Part shown: piece after piece, positions 11,391 to 22,599 of the stretch | Layout: every line of letters starts with the position of its first letter | Position numbering within the stretch: the stretch's first letter is position 1 | Assembly (NCBI GenBank): GCA_949130495.1 | Contig: OX422208.1 | Coordinates: forward strand, 643,210,023 to 643,274,022 | Reading direction: 5' to 3' | DNA length: 64,000 nucleotides | Origin: Sambucus nigra | Taxonomy: Eukaryota > Streptophyta > Magnoliopsida > Dipsacales > Adoxaceae | Position numbers and translations under genes: made by a program | Notes under the pieces: generated by a model | Seen by the model: the letters and a program-made list of their open reading frames with translations, nothing else | What the model was told of the DNA's origin: nothing | Databases searched by the model: none

Positions 11391-12240
11391 TTATATGACC
11401 AAGTGTCACATCGTCCTAGGATGAGGGTCATTAGCACCGACGACCGAACCCTCAACGGACCTCAACCAGGTCATCTCCAAGAATCATCCATGTTAAAGTC
11501 GACCACATCATCCACAACCTCAGTAATTTAGTAAGATGAGACCTCAGGGAGCGCCTCACCAGAAAGGACATCTCTCGTTGTTTACTCTAGCCGACACCGG
11601 GGAATGATCTGTATAGCCTGCATCGGCCTGATGTTTTCATCCGAGGCCACACTTATCACTTATGAGCCTACAACTCTTCTCTATATTAATAGCCTCGTAC
11701 ACAGCCAGGCCGAGACCTATACAGACGACGCTTATACTACGAGCAACATAAGGTTCCAAGATAGCATGTCCCACGTGGAGAAGTCTGTTACAACCAGATT
11801 ATCCCCTCACGTGAGGGAATATTGAGTCATAATAAGTTACATGTATGAAGGACAGATGCCATGACCCTATTGGGAGATTCTATGTTCACATGCCTACTTC
11901 ATGCTTAGGGGGTGTATTACACCCCCTAAGCACTATAAATACTTGCCTTTTACCTCATGGTAGGGGATCACATATTAGAAATCATGCTGAAACTTTATCA
12001 AAATGATTGTAAGAGAGATAAAGCTTGAGTGCATGTATCTTTAGGCCATTAGAGCCTACATCAGTGGATGTCACATACTTGCACAGTGGATGTAGGCCTT
12101 CAATAGGCTGAACCACTTAATTCTGGTTTTTTCCCTCTTTGCCTCATCTCTTCGTACTGTTATATTATTTACTTTTTATAATTGTTGTATCTGTGTGAGC
12201 TCATTATCACTTTTGCATAGTGGTACCAATTCTGGTATCA
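11391..12240 (+). repeat. Element A 5' LTR (850 bp)
   Basis: Begins TTATATGACC (TGATATGACC in the partner LTR) and ends GGTATCA. It contains a G/C-rich palindrome and TATA box at 11904-11940, and the block CAGTGGATGTAGGCC...GGCTGAACCAC at 12084-12116 that is shared with the LTRs of B and D. Confidence 0.85.
11904..11940 (+). promoter_or_regulatory. LTR promoter of element A: hairpin plus TATA box
   Basis: A 27-base near-perfect palindrome (CTTAGGGGGTGT, then its complement) ends two bases before CTATAAAT. The same arrangement occurs in the 3' LTR at 15416-15452 and, in a variant form, in the LTRs of element B. Position and TATA sequence support a core promoter. Confidence 0.65.
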
Positions 12241-12243
12241 TTA

Positions 12244-12262
12244 GTTTGGCGTTGTTTGTGGG
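12244..12262 (+). other. Element A primer-binding site
   Basis: Three bases after the LTR comes GTTTGGCGTTGTTTGTGGG. This is the mutated TTTGGCGCCGTCTGTGGG type found at the same place in elements B and D and typical of TAT-type elements. Confidence 0.7.
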
Positions 12263-12425
12263 AACGAGGATTATCATCTCTTCCCTTCTCTAGCTTATAC
12301 TCGCCGGAGTCTCTGGTGGTGAACCAGTCCCCCCATTTATAGAGATGTTTCACCATTGAAATAACTCTTGTTGATCCTCTAAGCTTCTACTCTTTAGTTT
12401 ACAGCTCATCCATCAGATTTGAAAC

Positions 12426-13480
12426 ATAGCATCAAAATTTCCACCTCCAGCTGGTAGTCCTAGCTCTAGTCACGCCCCTCCTCAATCAGAAATGGCGGAG
12501 GTGACAACGACATTGAAATCATTAGTGGCTAGTCAGTAGGCGATGCAAGAGTAACTGTCTGCCTTCAACCAAAATATATTAGTGAGACCCACAGGGATAA
12601 TGACGGAGATGATTACTTCAGCAGCCATAGAGCAGCATCCAGATGCCAGGGGACCATTCCAGGCACCGAATAAGGAGTTGCCACCTCATTAACGATGGAA
12701 AAATATTGCCGACCCTAGGTGTCTATGCCTGGGGAAGCAAGGTCAATACTGCCCGGAGGATCAGTATGATGACTATGAGGCTGAAGACGCTCAGGCTCAA
12801 TACTGGGAGCTATATAAAATATCAGGAAACACTGTACACTCCATTAAAGTTAACCGAGGACACAGTAAGAGGCCTTGCTAGGATGCTTAACCAAGGGGCT
12901 CAGCTTTTGATCGACGGAGCAGAGAGTCGGCCTTTGAAAGGCTCGACCCAGTGGGTGATCTCAGGGATCGGTTGTCCAGGTCAAGGAGTATTGATGGATC
13001 CAGAGGAGAAGGAAAAGGGTGCCGACCCCCATGCAACCCCTCGTCTGGGAGAAGTGAACAATCGATAGAGTTTTGTGTTAAGGGAACCTTTGGTTTGGCC
13101 GATCGAGGTGGAGGAAGATAATATCGTCCACGTCGATGTTATAGGAGCAGATAGTGAGGCCTTTGAACGGCTCGATCTAGAGGTTAGAAGATAAGATTGT
13201 ATACATTCTTAAAAGTCGAATCCTTACAAAGGGACTATTCAGAAGGCTCTCCTTTCATGGCAAGGATCGTTAATTTTATAAGCCCGGCTAGTTCAAACCG
13301 TCAATGGTTACTCCCAAGTATGATGGGAGCACTAATCCAGTTCACCACATAGAGATGTACTAATCAACTGCAAACATTTACTCAGTCTCAGATGAAATGA
13401 GATGTTGTGACTTTTCAAGCACTTTGACCGGAGTAGCCCATGTATGGTTAATCTCACTCCCAAAGAGTTCAATTGAACAT
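12426..13480 (+). pseudogene. gag: Element A gag, N-terminal part only
   Basis: The reading frame begins shortly after the PBS with a proline/serine-rich leader and matches the gag of element B (for example the NI.RP segment, then a glutamine/proline-rich stretch and CPEDQYDDYEAEDA). Near 13330-13480 it reads DEMRCCDFSSTLTGVAHVWL, the gag core motif also seen in element D. It contains several stops (the first are TAG and TAA) and shifts. At about 13480 the gag sequence ends abruptly and continues as the reverse complement of the accessory gene. Zinc knuckle and protease are missing. Confidence 0.75.
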
Positions 13481-14170
13481 CTTCTCATAAATGCAGACCT
13501 CACTCTCTCGGCCATGGAAAGCTCTTTCATCCTTTGTGGGTTTTCTTATAGAAATAGAAGGAGCTATGCCATAGAGGTGTCTCCAAATCAGAAGGTCGAT
13601 CTGAGAGATATTTCTCTCATATTCTTCAACAAAATATGTATCAAGCTCACTTTCCTCACCACTATCTTCTGATGCTTCAGCCTGAGGATTGTTTTGGTCA
13701 CCACTAGGGAAAATCTGGACAAACTCGGCCCCAATTGCAGTCGAGAGAGGAATTGCGTCTATAGGAGGAGGAATTTCTACGTCAGGATGAAGTATTTGGA
13801 CAAAGTCAGATTGACCTGATGTCTCTTCCTTTTGAGAGGAAGATATACGAGAAGAAGCCTCATGAACCTCCAAACCTTCAGCTTGGGATGAAGAATAGGC
13901 TATTGATTCCTTAAAATAATCCACACCTTTGGCCGGTTAAGAGGTATACATAGGGTCGTCTGACGCAGAGGATGACTCAGATATTGGAGTAGTAGGTTCA
14001 GTAACTTTGGGGAATATGGTAGCTAGTAGAGGTGAATAAAAATGATGAGTTAGGAAGGCCTCGACTTTGCGACTCTCGACTTCCTCAGCCTCTACCCTCC
14101 TAATCAGATCAAAGCACTTCTCTCTAAGACTGGGAAACTCCTCGGCCAGATTATATAAGCATTGTAACAT
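13478..14170 (-). pseudogene. Element A antisense accessory gene, 5' part
   Basis: Starts at the ATG at 14170 on the minus strand, so it is antisense to gag. The first part (EEFPSLREKCFDLIRR) matches the start of the accessory gene of element B (EEFPSLREKTIDKIR). An acidic, Ser-rich region and DLLIWRHLYGI...RKPTKDERAF follow, again parallel to element B. A stop before 13937 breaks it, and it ends at the deletion junction near 13480, just before the Transposase_28-like core. A TATA-like ATATTTAAAC lies about 525 bases upstream (14691-14700, minus strand). Confidence 0.7.
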
Positions 14171-14887
14171 TAAAGGATGAGACTCAACTTGGGTAAAAAT
14201 TGAAGAAGGAGAAAAAAGACTAAAACTTTGACTCTAGTTGAGTCAAGATAAAACTCAGGAAGTTGAAAAGATTTCACCAAGAACACCACACAGAGGACTT
14301 ACCAGAGAAAATGGCCGGAGACAGCCTGAAAAGGCCAACAACGACTGGTTAGCTCCCAAATCTCTCAAACCTAACCCCTGCCACCACTCACAACCTAAAA
14401 AAATTACATAGGTGGAAAATTTAAACCCTAAACCGCCTAATACCCTCGCCAAAAAATGACAAACTCACTGGAAAAAGAAACAATAAGAAATACAACAAAA
14501 CAAAGGCAGTAAGATATTAAGAATCAATCAAGGAGAGTACTTGAACAAAAATAAACCTCTTTAAGGAGATTGATTGGGAAGGCCTTTGGACAGAAAAGAC
14601 TTAAGAAATTTTAGAATAGGCTCTAATGGCGTGTACAGAAGGTTAAAGTGTGAGTTTTTGGGTAAAGAGGAAAGATAAAATGTTTTTGGGTTTAAATATT
14701 ATGAAGTGGCAACACACATTTCCTCAGGACACATCATCATTTGATGCGCAAAATCCAAAGCGCTCAGTCGTCGAATCAGTCTTAGGGCAGATGCTATCTA
14801 ATCAAAATTGAGACACGTATTACACAATATCTCATCAGAAGACTGAACCGACTCGTATTCCCCCAGCCACCTCTTCACATATATGGA

Positions 14888-14904
14888 TGAGGGCTAGGGG
14901 TAAT
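14888..14904 (+). other. Element A polypurine tract
   Basis: GAGGGCTAGGGGTAAT directly precedes the 3' LTR. Elements B and B2 have the matching GCTAGGGGTGAT or CTAGGGGTGAT at the same place on the minus strand. Confidence 0.75.
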
Positions 14905-15753
14905 TGATATGACCAAGTGTGACCTCGTAATAGGACGAGGTTTATTAACACCCACGACCGAGTCCTCAAAGGACCTCACCTAGGTCGTCTCCAAGAATCG
15001 TCCATGTTAAGGTCATCCTCATCGTCCAACCTCGGCCATTCAGTTAGCCGAGACCTCAAGGCGCGCCTCACCAGTAAGGACGTCTCTCGTAGTTTACTCT
15101 AGTCGACACCGGGGAATAATCTGTATAGCCTACCAAGGACCGATGTCTTCGTCCGAGGACACACTTGTCACTTATCAGCCTACAACTCTACTTTACATCA
15201 ATAACCTCGTACTCGGCCAGACCAAGACCTATATAGACGACACTTACAGTACGAGCAACATAAGGTTCCAAGATAGCATGTCCCATGTGGACAAGTCTAT
15301 TACAACCTGATTATCCCCTTACGTGAGGGAATACTGCATCATAATTAGTTACATGTGTGAAAAATGGATGCCATGATCCTATTGGGAGCTTCTACGTTCA
15401 CACTCCTACTGCATGCTTAGGGGGTGCATTACACCCCCTAAGCACTATAAATACTTGTCTTCTACCTCATGGTAGGCGAATCACGTATTAGAAATCCTGT
15501 TAAAACTCTGTCAAGCTGACTGTAAGAGAGAGAAAGCTTGAGCGCATGTATCTTTAGGACATTAGAACCTACATCAGTGGATTTCGCACACTTGCACAGT
15601 GGATGTAGGCCTTGAATAGGCTGAACCACTTAATTTTGGTGTTTGCCCTCTTTGCCCCATCTCTTCTTACTATTATATCACTTACTTTCTGCCATTATTG
15701 TATCTGTGTGAGCTCATTATCACTTTTAGCTGGTGGTACCAATTCTGGTATCA
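14905..15753 (+). repeat. Element A 3' LTR (849 bp)
   Basis: TGATATGACC...GGTATCA, alignable end to end with 11391-12240. Hairpin and TATA at 15416-15452; the shared CAGTGGATGTAGGCC block at about 15597. Confidence 0.85.
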
Positions 15754-17943
15754 TCACTTTCTAGTGATTAACACTCACCCAAGAATTAACTGTTATACAA
15801 TCGATAATCCAATTCATCACTAGGAACAATTTCTAATCTTAAGACTACATATCCTGCATCCCCACTAATTCTAGGGTCATCCCGATGACACAACTTTGCT
15901 TGAGCTTGTTAGTAACCTTACATCCCTAATTACTCACTTTGAGGAGTGATACACCGATCAAATAATCACCGCGCACTCGGCTGCCACATTCTCTTGCATC
16001 ACTTTGATGGACCTAGTATTACTCAAGGCATCTAACTTTGGAGCACTCACTTGAGTATCACACCAATCCACTCAACGTGGAAAAGTAACACTGTATGATA
16101 AGTGTCCTCGAGTTCCAACACTATACAATGTCCTTAAATCATTATAAAGCTCTTATGACCAGAGCCACTGACTCCAATGCCGGCCAGTCATAAGGTCTTA
16201 AATCATAAGGAAAGTGAATGATATGAGCAAGCCATGCAGATGCAAGCACAACCACCCGTACGCTGAACTTTGTGCGATAGAAATGATAGATGAGGGCCCA
16301 CCCAAATATCTAGCTTCATTAACCAGGCTAGGTCCAACCGCACTCTATTGGGCCAAACCACGTCGTACCATAACACGGTACAAATTTGAGCTACTATGGT
16401 CGTGGAAATAATAATCCTCAATTATCAGAACCGAAAGGGACAGACATAAGAATCAAAGGAACAAATAATTATTCCGAGAAAATCCCATCCATACGCGTCA
16501 GATTATGGTTTATAAAAAGTGAACCTACGCTACTTGCTTTGAAGTTTACGACTCCTCCCAGACATTCTCACTGGTTTTGACCTAGTCACACACCATGGAT
16601 CGAGTCAGCAAACATAATGAATCGAATCACAACCATTCATCCTTATCAGACGAAAGTAATATACGTATCTGCTATTTTCTGGAAAGTTAAATGCTAGGCT
16701 TCCCTCCTTAGGGTTGAGGCTCTCCCCCCTCACATCCTTGACACACATGAACCACTCTGGTTGGAAAATGCCTAATGCCTTTGTCAGATCGACCTTGTCA
16801 ACATTTTTAGTGACGTCGTGACCAACCTAATACACCTAGGTTATTTTCATACCGTGATCGCATCTCAATGTTTCCCTAGAAAGAACCCCATTAAGAGAAA
16901 TATCCACCTTATAATTTATTTTTAACTATACAAGGTTGTCATTGAGCTTATCTTCGGGTCCTACCCAAACCGAGTTTACGTGATAGCCACATCGGTTGCC
17001 ATTAGCATTCTAAAGGTAGTCAATACCACATAAGGCCACATCTTCTAATCCTTACTGGCTTGGAAAGACGTGCCAAGAACTAGTCCTTACCTTGCTAGGA
17101 CCATCCTAATTTACACTGTCAACAAAGGCCAACATTCTAATCATGCTTCATTATTCCCCTTTGGGGTGCTATGTCTAATTCTCCACATGACATCATCAAT
17201 ATAAGTCCCAAATACATTTCCTCAAGATCAAGTTTCACACCGCCTACACTAGTCATTCCATGACACCCGAGCATCATGCACACTCATAACACAAGCTTCT
17301 AATTTTTCTTAGAAGGTTACACCATCGATCTGTACTAATTCGGTTGATGACACTCGGTACGCACACTATTCAACTCTTTTAAACCTTGACCAACGACCTG
17401 AGATCATTTCCTGACCTTCAATATGATCACCACTTGGACACTAGCATTTTTTAGTAGCAGATTAACTGGTTCCCTAAGGACACCAAACATGCTCCACAAA
17501 AAAGTCCTCAAATACGATAAGATTTCATCATATTTGACTTTCTCATTGTAGGTACGCTCTACAAATTTCTCAATAGCCATATCACAACTATTTGGTGCTC
17601 GCAAAGACACTAGTCCACGAGCTTCTACACATGTCACACCTTAACCATTGAACACCTTAAGACATCACAATTTGACGATTTCTATTCCAAATGACTCCGC
17701 ACACATTTAGTCCTACGAGCACTCTAAGACGCTCTTAAACCACACTCACACTAGGTTTGCCTTGCATCTAGCCATTACTTAAGTCGTTAAACGGGTTCTG
17801 ACACTTAGATAATAATCTTATCTCTCTTCAAAATGGTGAATATAAACCACACACCAAATCACAAAGTAACACTACTAAGGATTCATACAGAAAACATGAC
17901 GTCGTATATAACCTATAAACCTCTAGGCCTACACCACCGCTTT
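15754..17943. other. Unassigned, highly decayed sequence
   Basis: Moderate GC content, higher than the intergenic AT-rich DNA, with no open frame longer than about 77 codons. The base composition resembles decayed retrotransposon coding DNA, possibly the continuation of T3 that element A split. I could not identify a domain. Confidence 0.35.
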
Positions 17944-18799
17944 TGATGCTGTAAATAGCACCACCAAGTAAGATGTTGTCAAGCATAAACTAGTAATAAC
18001 AATAGCAGCATAAGAGTGAATATATAGTATAATGAGGTGAGGAGAAGAGGATGAACACTAGTATATAAGTGGTTCAGCCAATTTGACCTACATCCACTGT
18101 GAGTGTGTGAGTAATATCACTAGATGAAGGCACTAATGGCCATAGATACAATCTCTTAATCTTTTTTATCTCTACTGTGTAAACCAATAGAGTTTTATCT
18201 AGGGTTACAATTATGGATCCCTTTACAAGGTAGAGGATAACCTCTATATATAGTGTCTGGGGGGTGTAATGTGCCCCCAAAGCATGCAATGAGCATGTGC
18301 ATGAGGATCGAACCAGTATGAGAATGACACCTGGATGATCTTATGTAGATAATGATGACCTCAATATTCCCTCACGTTAGGGGAATGATTCGGTTATAAC
18401 TGATTTGTCCACGTGTTCCAAATCGTACATATGCTTGCGAATGCTCAACCCCGTGTCCTTGACTGATGTAACCTCAGCCTAGATGAGTACGAGGTTAGTG
18501 AAGTCCGATAGTGTTACTTCATCTTGTCAATATCCATGATGACCTCAGTCAGGAGGGATGACCGAGGTTAGGTATGAGGTAGCTGTAACATCGACTGAGG
18601 CAGACGATAATGTTGGCAGTTACTTGAGCCCATGAGACTCTGCTGACCTCCGCTGGTGGCTAGCCGAGGTTGGCATATGAGGGACCGACCTTATAACAAA
18701 CGACCTTACTGATGGTTGTCATAATCTTCTTGTCAACCCGACTGTGAGACTGACCGAGGTTAGTCATTTAGAGTAAGAGGGTGCACTTTGGGCATATCA
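17944..18799 (-). repeat. Element B 3' LTR (856 bp)
   Basis: Plus orientation TGATGCTG...GGCATATCA. Recognised by alignment with 38316-39170. It has TATA sequence TCTATATATAG near 18243 beside a GGGGGG/CCCCC palindrome (about 18257-18282) and the conserved block at 18070-18099. Confidence 0.85.
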
Positions 18800-18815
18800 A
18801 TCACCCCTAGATCTT
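18800..18815 (-). other. Element B polypurine tract
   Basis: The minus strand reads GATCTAGGGGTGAT directly before the LTR start TGATATGCCC. It sets the orientation of B as minus. Confidence 0.75.
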
Positions 18816-19015
18816 AGTCTTCTATGTGAATAGACGATGAAGGGGTATGTGAGTTAGGCCGAGGCGGAGTCTCTTTGGGTGATAATGTTTTCTTGACACA
18901 TGTCACTTATTGAAGTGACAAACGTATTCCCCAAGATGAGATGATTCTGACTTGTCTTTTGGGTTCCCTAGGGCAATGATGGGGGCATTGGGAATCACGC
19001 CTCATCATTGAGTAG

Positions 19016-19025
19016 GTTTAAAAAC
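19016..19025 (+). promoter_or_regulatory. TATA-like box of the element B accessory gene
   Basis: GTTTAAAAAC followed by a CT-rich leader, about 480 bases before the accessory ATG. The same word occurs in B2 at 39387-39396 and a related one in A. The function is inferred from position and conservation. Confidence 0.4.
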
Positions 19026-22000
19026 ACCATCTCTTTCCTTATTCTCCTTTTCTTTCTCCTGCCTAAGCTTTCCTGCCATTGCAAATATCTTAAAACCTTC
19101 CATAGTTCACTGTGTTTCAGAGTCTCCTGCTTCTAGCTTTCCTGCCATTTCAAATCTCTTAAAACCTTCTCATTTTCCATTTCTGGTTGCAATTTTTATA
19201 GCTCTAATTTTTCGGCGAGTTCTCCATTTTTCGACGAGGGTTTCCACCACTGCCAAGTGGTTATTAGGTTAGGCTTATAGCAATTAGGTGGTTTTAGGAC
19301 TGTTGTAGGCTCCTGCAAGGTTATTTTAGCCACAAATAACCCTTTTTACGTTTACCGGTGACCTGCTCGTAAGTGTTCTTGGTGTTCTTCGATCAAGTGT
19401 TTCAAGTTCCCCTTTTTCATCTTTATTTTGGGTTCTTTTAAATTGTGTTCCTATTTGTGGTTTGGGTCCTTCCTTTAAGTGTAGTGTCGTCTCACTTATG
19501 CTCAGACCCTTGTACCAACTTATAGAAGAGTTCCCCTCCCTTCGTGAGAAGACCATTGATAAAATTAGGTAAATAGAGTTAGCCCAAGAGGAAGCTCGTA
19601 GGGCCAAGGCCTTTCCCCTCAGACCCATCTTTCCTCCACCCCTGAAAGTTATATACCCTGAGCCAACCGATCCTTCTGAGCCTGCAGAGGTTCCTGAGGG
19701 TCCTACCCAAATGTCTGAGTCTGAGTCTGAGTCATATTCCTCAGACCCTATGTCAACATCTAAAGTAGGAGAATCTGTAGACTCTTATCAAGAGGCTATG
19801 GAGTATTCTCCTAGACAGGGTGAGGTTCCTGTTGAAACTGAGGTTTCAAGCCATGCCTTATCTCACCAAAGTTCTAGCACTTCGTATAGGTCTTCTGAGG
19901 TTGAAATCTTAGGGACAAGTGTGGCAGATCCCCCTCTTATTGACGCCATTCCTTTGTCGGCTGCCACTGGGGTCGAATTTGCTCAGTAATTTCCTGGTGG
20001 TGCTCCAACACCTGCCTGGGCTGATGTTATCGGGGATGGTGATGATGGTGAGGAGAGTGATATCAAAACGTCTGAGGCGGACGAGTATGGGAGCACCATC
20101 AACGAGTACGACCTTCTTATTTTTAGGCACCTCTATTCCATAAATTCTTCCATCATCCTTAGAAAACCTCTGAGGGATGAGAGGAACTTTGATGGTCGAG
20201 ATGGAGAGATCTGTGTCTTTGAGTAGCTGTTCAAGTTGGGCTTTCATCTTTCTATCCACCCATCCATCAGAGCTATACTCTCCCATATAAATCTTGCCCC
20301 TTCTCAACTATCCCCTAATGCCTGGAGAGTTATGATTGGGGCCATCGTCCTTTGGAGGGTTATCCACCACTCAGACCTTCCAGTTAGAATTTTTACTGGT
20401 TGTTATGTTCCCTCCTCTGCCAAAAAACTACCCTAGCTATTACCATTTCTTAGCCAGGAATTCAGAGAAAAAAATCCTCTTGGTTACCCAAACTTTGAAT
20501 CATAACTGGAAACCTCGGTATTTCTTTATTTCTGAGGAATGGGAATTTGGCTCAAATGAGGCCTCTAGAACGTCGGTTCCAAGGACCCCTCTGAGATGGG
20601 GGAAGGTCTCCCTTGCTGCCAAAGTCGACCGTGGACTTGTCCAGGATAATTATAAAAATGTTAAAGACCTTCGCAGTCAAGGCGAGAAGGGTTGGCTTGT
20701 TAAATATGAACATCTGACCCCCCTACTACCTATCTCGGACAGGTTTAGGGGGTGGTCCTTTGGAAGAGCTTCGTAAGTATTAATTTTTCTTACATAAGTT
20801 TTATGTCTTATGTTTTATATCTCTGACTGACTAACTCAGAGACTTGTCTTTTGCAGAGCACCCAACAGGCATATCAGATGACCTTTGGGAAATGTCTGCT
20901 CTTGGTCTTGTGAAGCTAATGAAAAAAATGGGTGGCAAGAATGTGCCCCATCCTACCACCAAGAAGAACATTAACACCTCCAAGACCGATTCTAATAAAA
21001 AGAGGAAGCCCACAGATGAACCGGAGCATACGAGGCCGGGCAAGACTCATGCTAGGGATCGTGCCATTCCCATCTCTACAAATGATGCCTTGGCTGCTTG
21101 TCTTGCTCAGATTAAAATTAGTGATAGCTTAATCGGCCACAGTCTGAAGGCTGCCGATGCTATCTGTATAATAATGATTGAGGAGGATAAACGTTTTTTT
21201 ACGCGCATTGGACATCCCGCTGTTGGCCGAGTTTTCTCTCCATAAGTCAATTCAGGTACTAATTTTTGCTCATTTGCTCATTTTCTCTTCACAAGTGTAA
21301 CCTTGACTTTTTAGAAATTATAGCTCATATATTCTCACATCTGACCTTCATATGTAGGGTGTCTTATCTTTCCATCGCTTTATTGATTGGTTTTTGAAGA
21401 AGATTCCCCTTATAGAGAAGGGTCAGGAAGCTGAGAAGGTTCACGCCTCTTTGAATGAAGAGGTTAAAAAGCTAAAGGGAGTTGTCAATTAGAGGGACAA
21501 CGACATATCTAAGCTCAAGAAGGACCATGACATAACTCTCAAGGCCAAGGATAATGCCCTTCAGCCTAAGGTTGATACTGCAGTCAAGGCTACTTTGAAA
21601 GATGCTACTGAGAAGACCATCGAAGACTACAAGGTCTCTGATGAATTTGTTAGCTTTGGTTTTGAATATCATGAAAGAGGTATCAAGGCGACTAACAAAT
21701 GAGCAGACACGAAGGAGAGCGAGTCTGGTGTCTTAACTGCATCAGACTTCGCGGATCTCAACTTTGGAGACCCTCGGTTTGCTCAGGCCTCACTACACTA
21801 AAAATATGAATCTGTCACGGTTTAAAATCGTGCCAGATCAAATCTGGCACGGTTTTGAACTTCGCCAGAATCAGGTGTTCCAAAATGGCCATTTTTTTCT
21901 GGCACGGCTCAAAAGTGTGCCAGATTTGGCCAAACAGGAACACTTCTGGTAAGCTTTTAAACCGTGCCAGAATTTGATATTTCTGGCACACTTTTGGCAC

Positions 22001-22599
22001 AGTTTTTAACTGTGCCAGATTTAGCACAGTTTAAAAAAATTTGGCACAGTTCAAAACCGTGCCAAAATATGATACACTTTTGCCACGGTTTTGAACTGTG
22101 CCAAATTTTTTTATAAAAAGAAAAAAAAAATTATTTGACAGAACAAAAATTCACAAATTAAAAATATTGGACGTTGTTGATAAACTAATGTACATACAAA
22201 CTTCAAAATATTACAAGTCTTTAATAGTTCACAGGCCAAAAAAAAATTGGGCAGAGTTTTCTCTATTTTTTGGACATTCCAAAACATGCTAATACAAAAC
22301 CTGCCTAACATAAAGCCCGCACGGCCACAAAATATAACAATTAACTTACAAAAGCCCGCACGGCCATAAAAGTTAAAAATAAAACTACAAAAGCCCGCAC
22401 GGCCATAACACAAAAAAATGGAATCATGAATAAACCCCTTGTTGTAAACCATTGAGTACTCTGTGTGTTCCACGTGAATAAATGCCAACGATAAACTCTT
22501 ATCCTGCAAAAAAATAGGATACAAAAAAGATACGATATTAGTAACCCAATAATTTAAAAAAAAAATGTACTCAAACTAAAAAATTACATATAGGAGTGG

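Larger units (their letters stand above)
11391..15753 (+). mobile_element. Element A: TAT-type LTR retrotransposon, internal deletion derivative
   Basis: Plus-strand element of about 4.36 kb: LTR (11391-12240), PBS, gag head, an antisense accessory-gene head, polypurine tract, LTR (14905-15753). The rest of gag, protease, RT, RNase H and integrase are absent. The two LTRs differ at roughly one base in eight over the first 250 bases I compared, so the insertion is old. No clear 5-bp target duplication is visible (ctttt on the left, tcact on the right). Confidence 0.8.

Noticed and set aside
11386..15758. Target duplication for element A (CTTT left, CTTTC right)
   Set aside because: The match needs a shifted LTR end that disagrees with the LTR/PBS border; the correct positions give ctttt and tcact, which do not match.
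15754..17943. Possible continuation of chromovirus T3 coding region
   Set aside because: Composition fits, but no motif of integrase, RT or protease could be read in any frame, so it is left unassigned.
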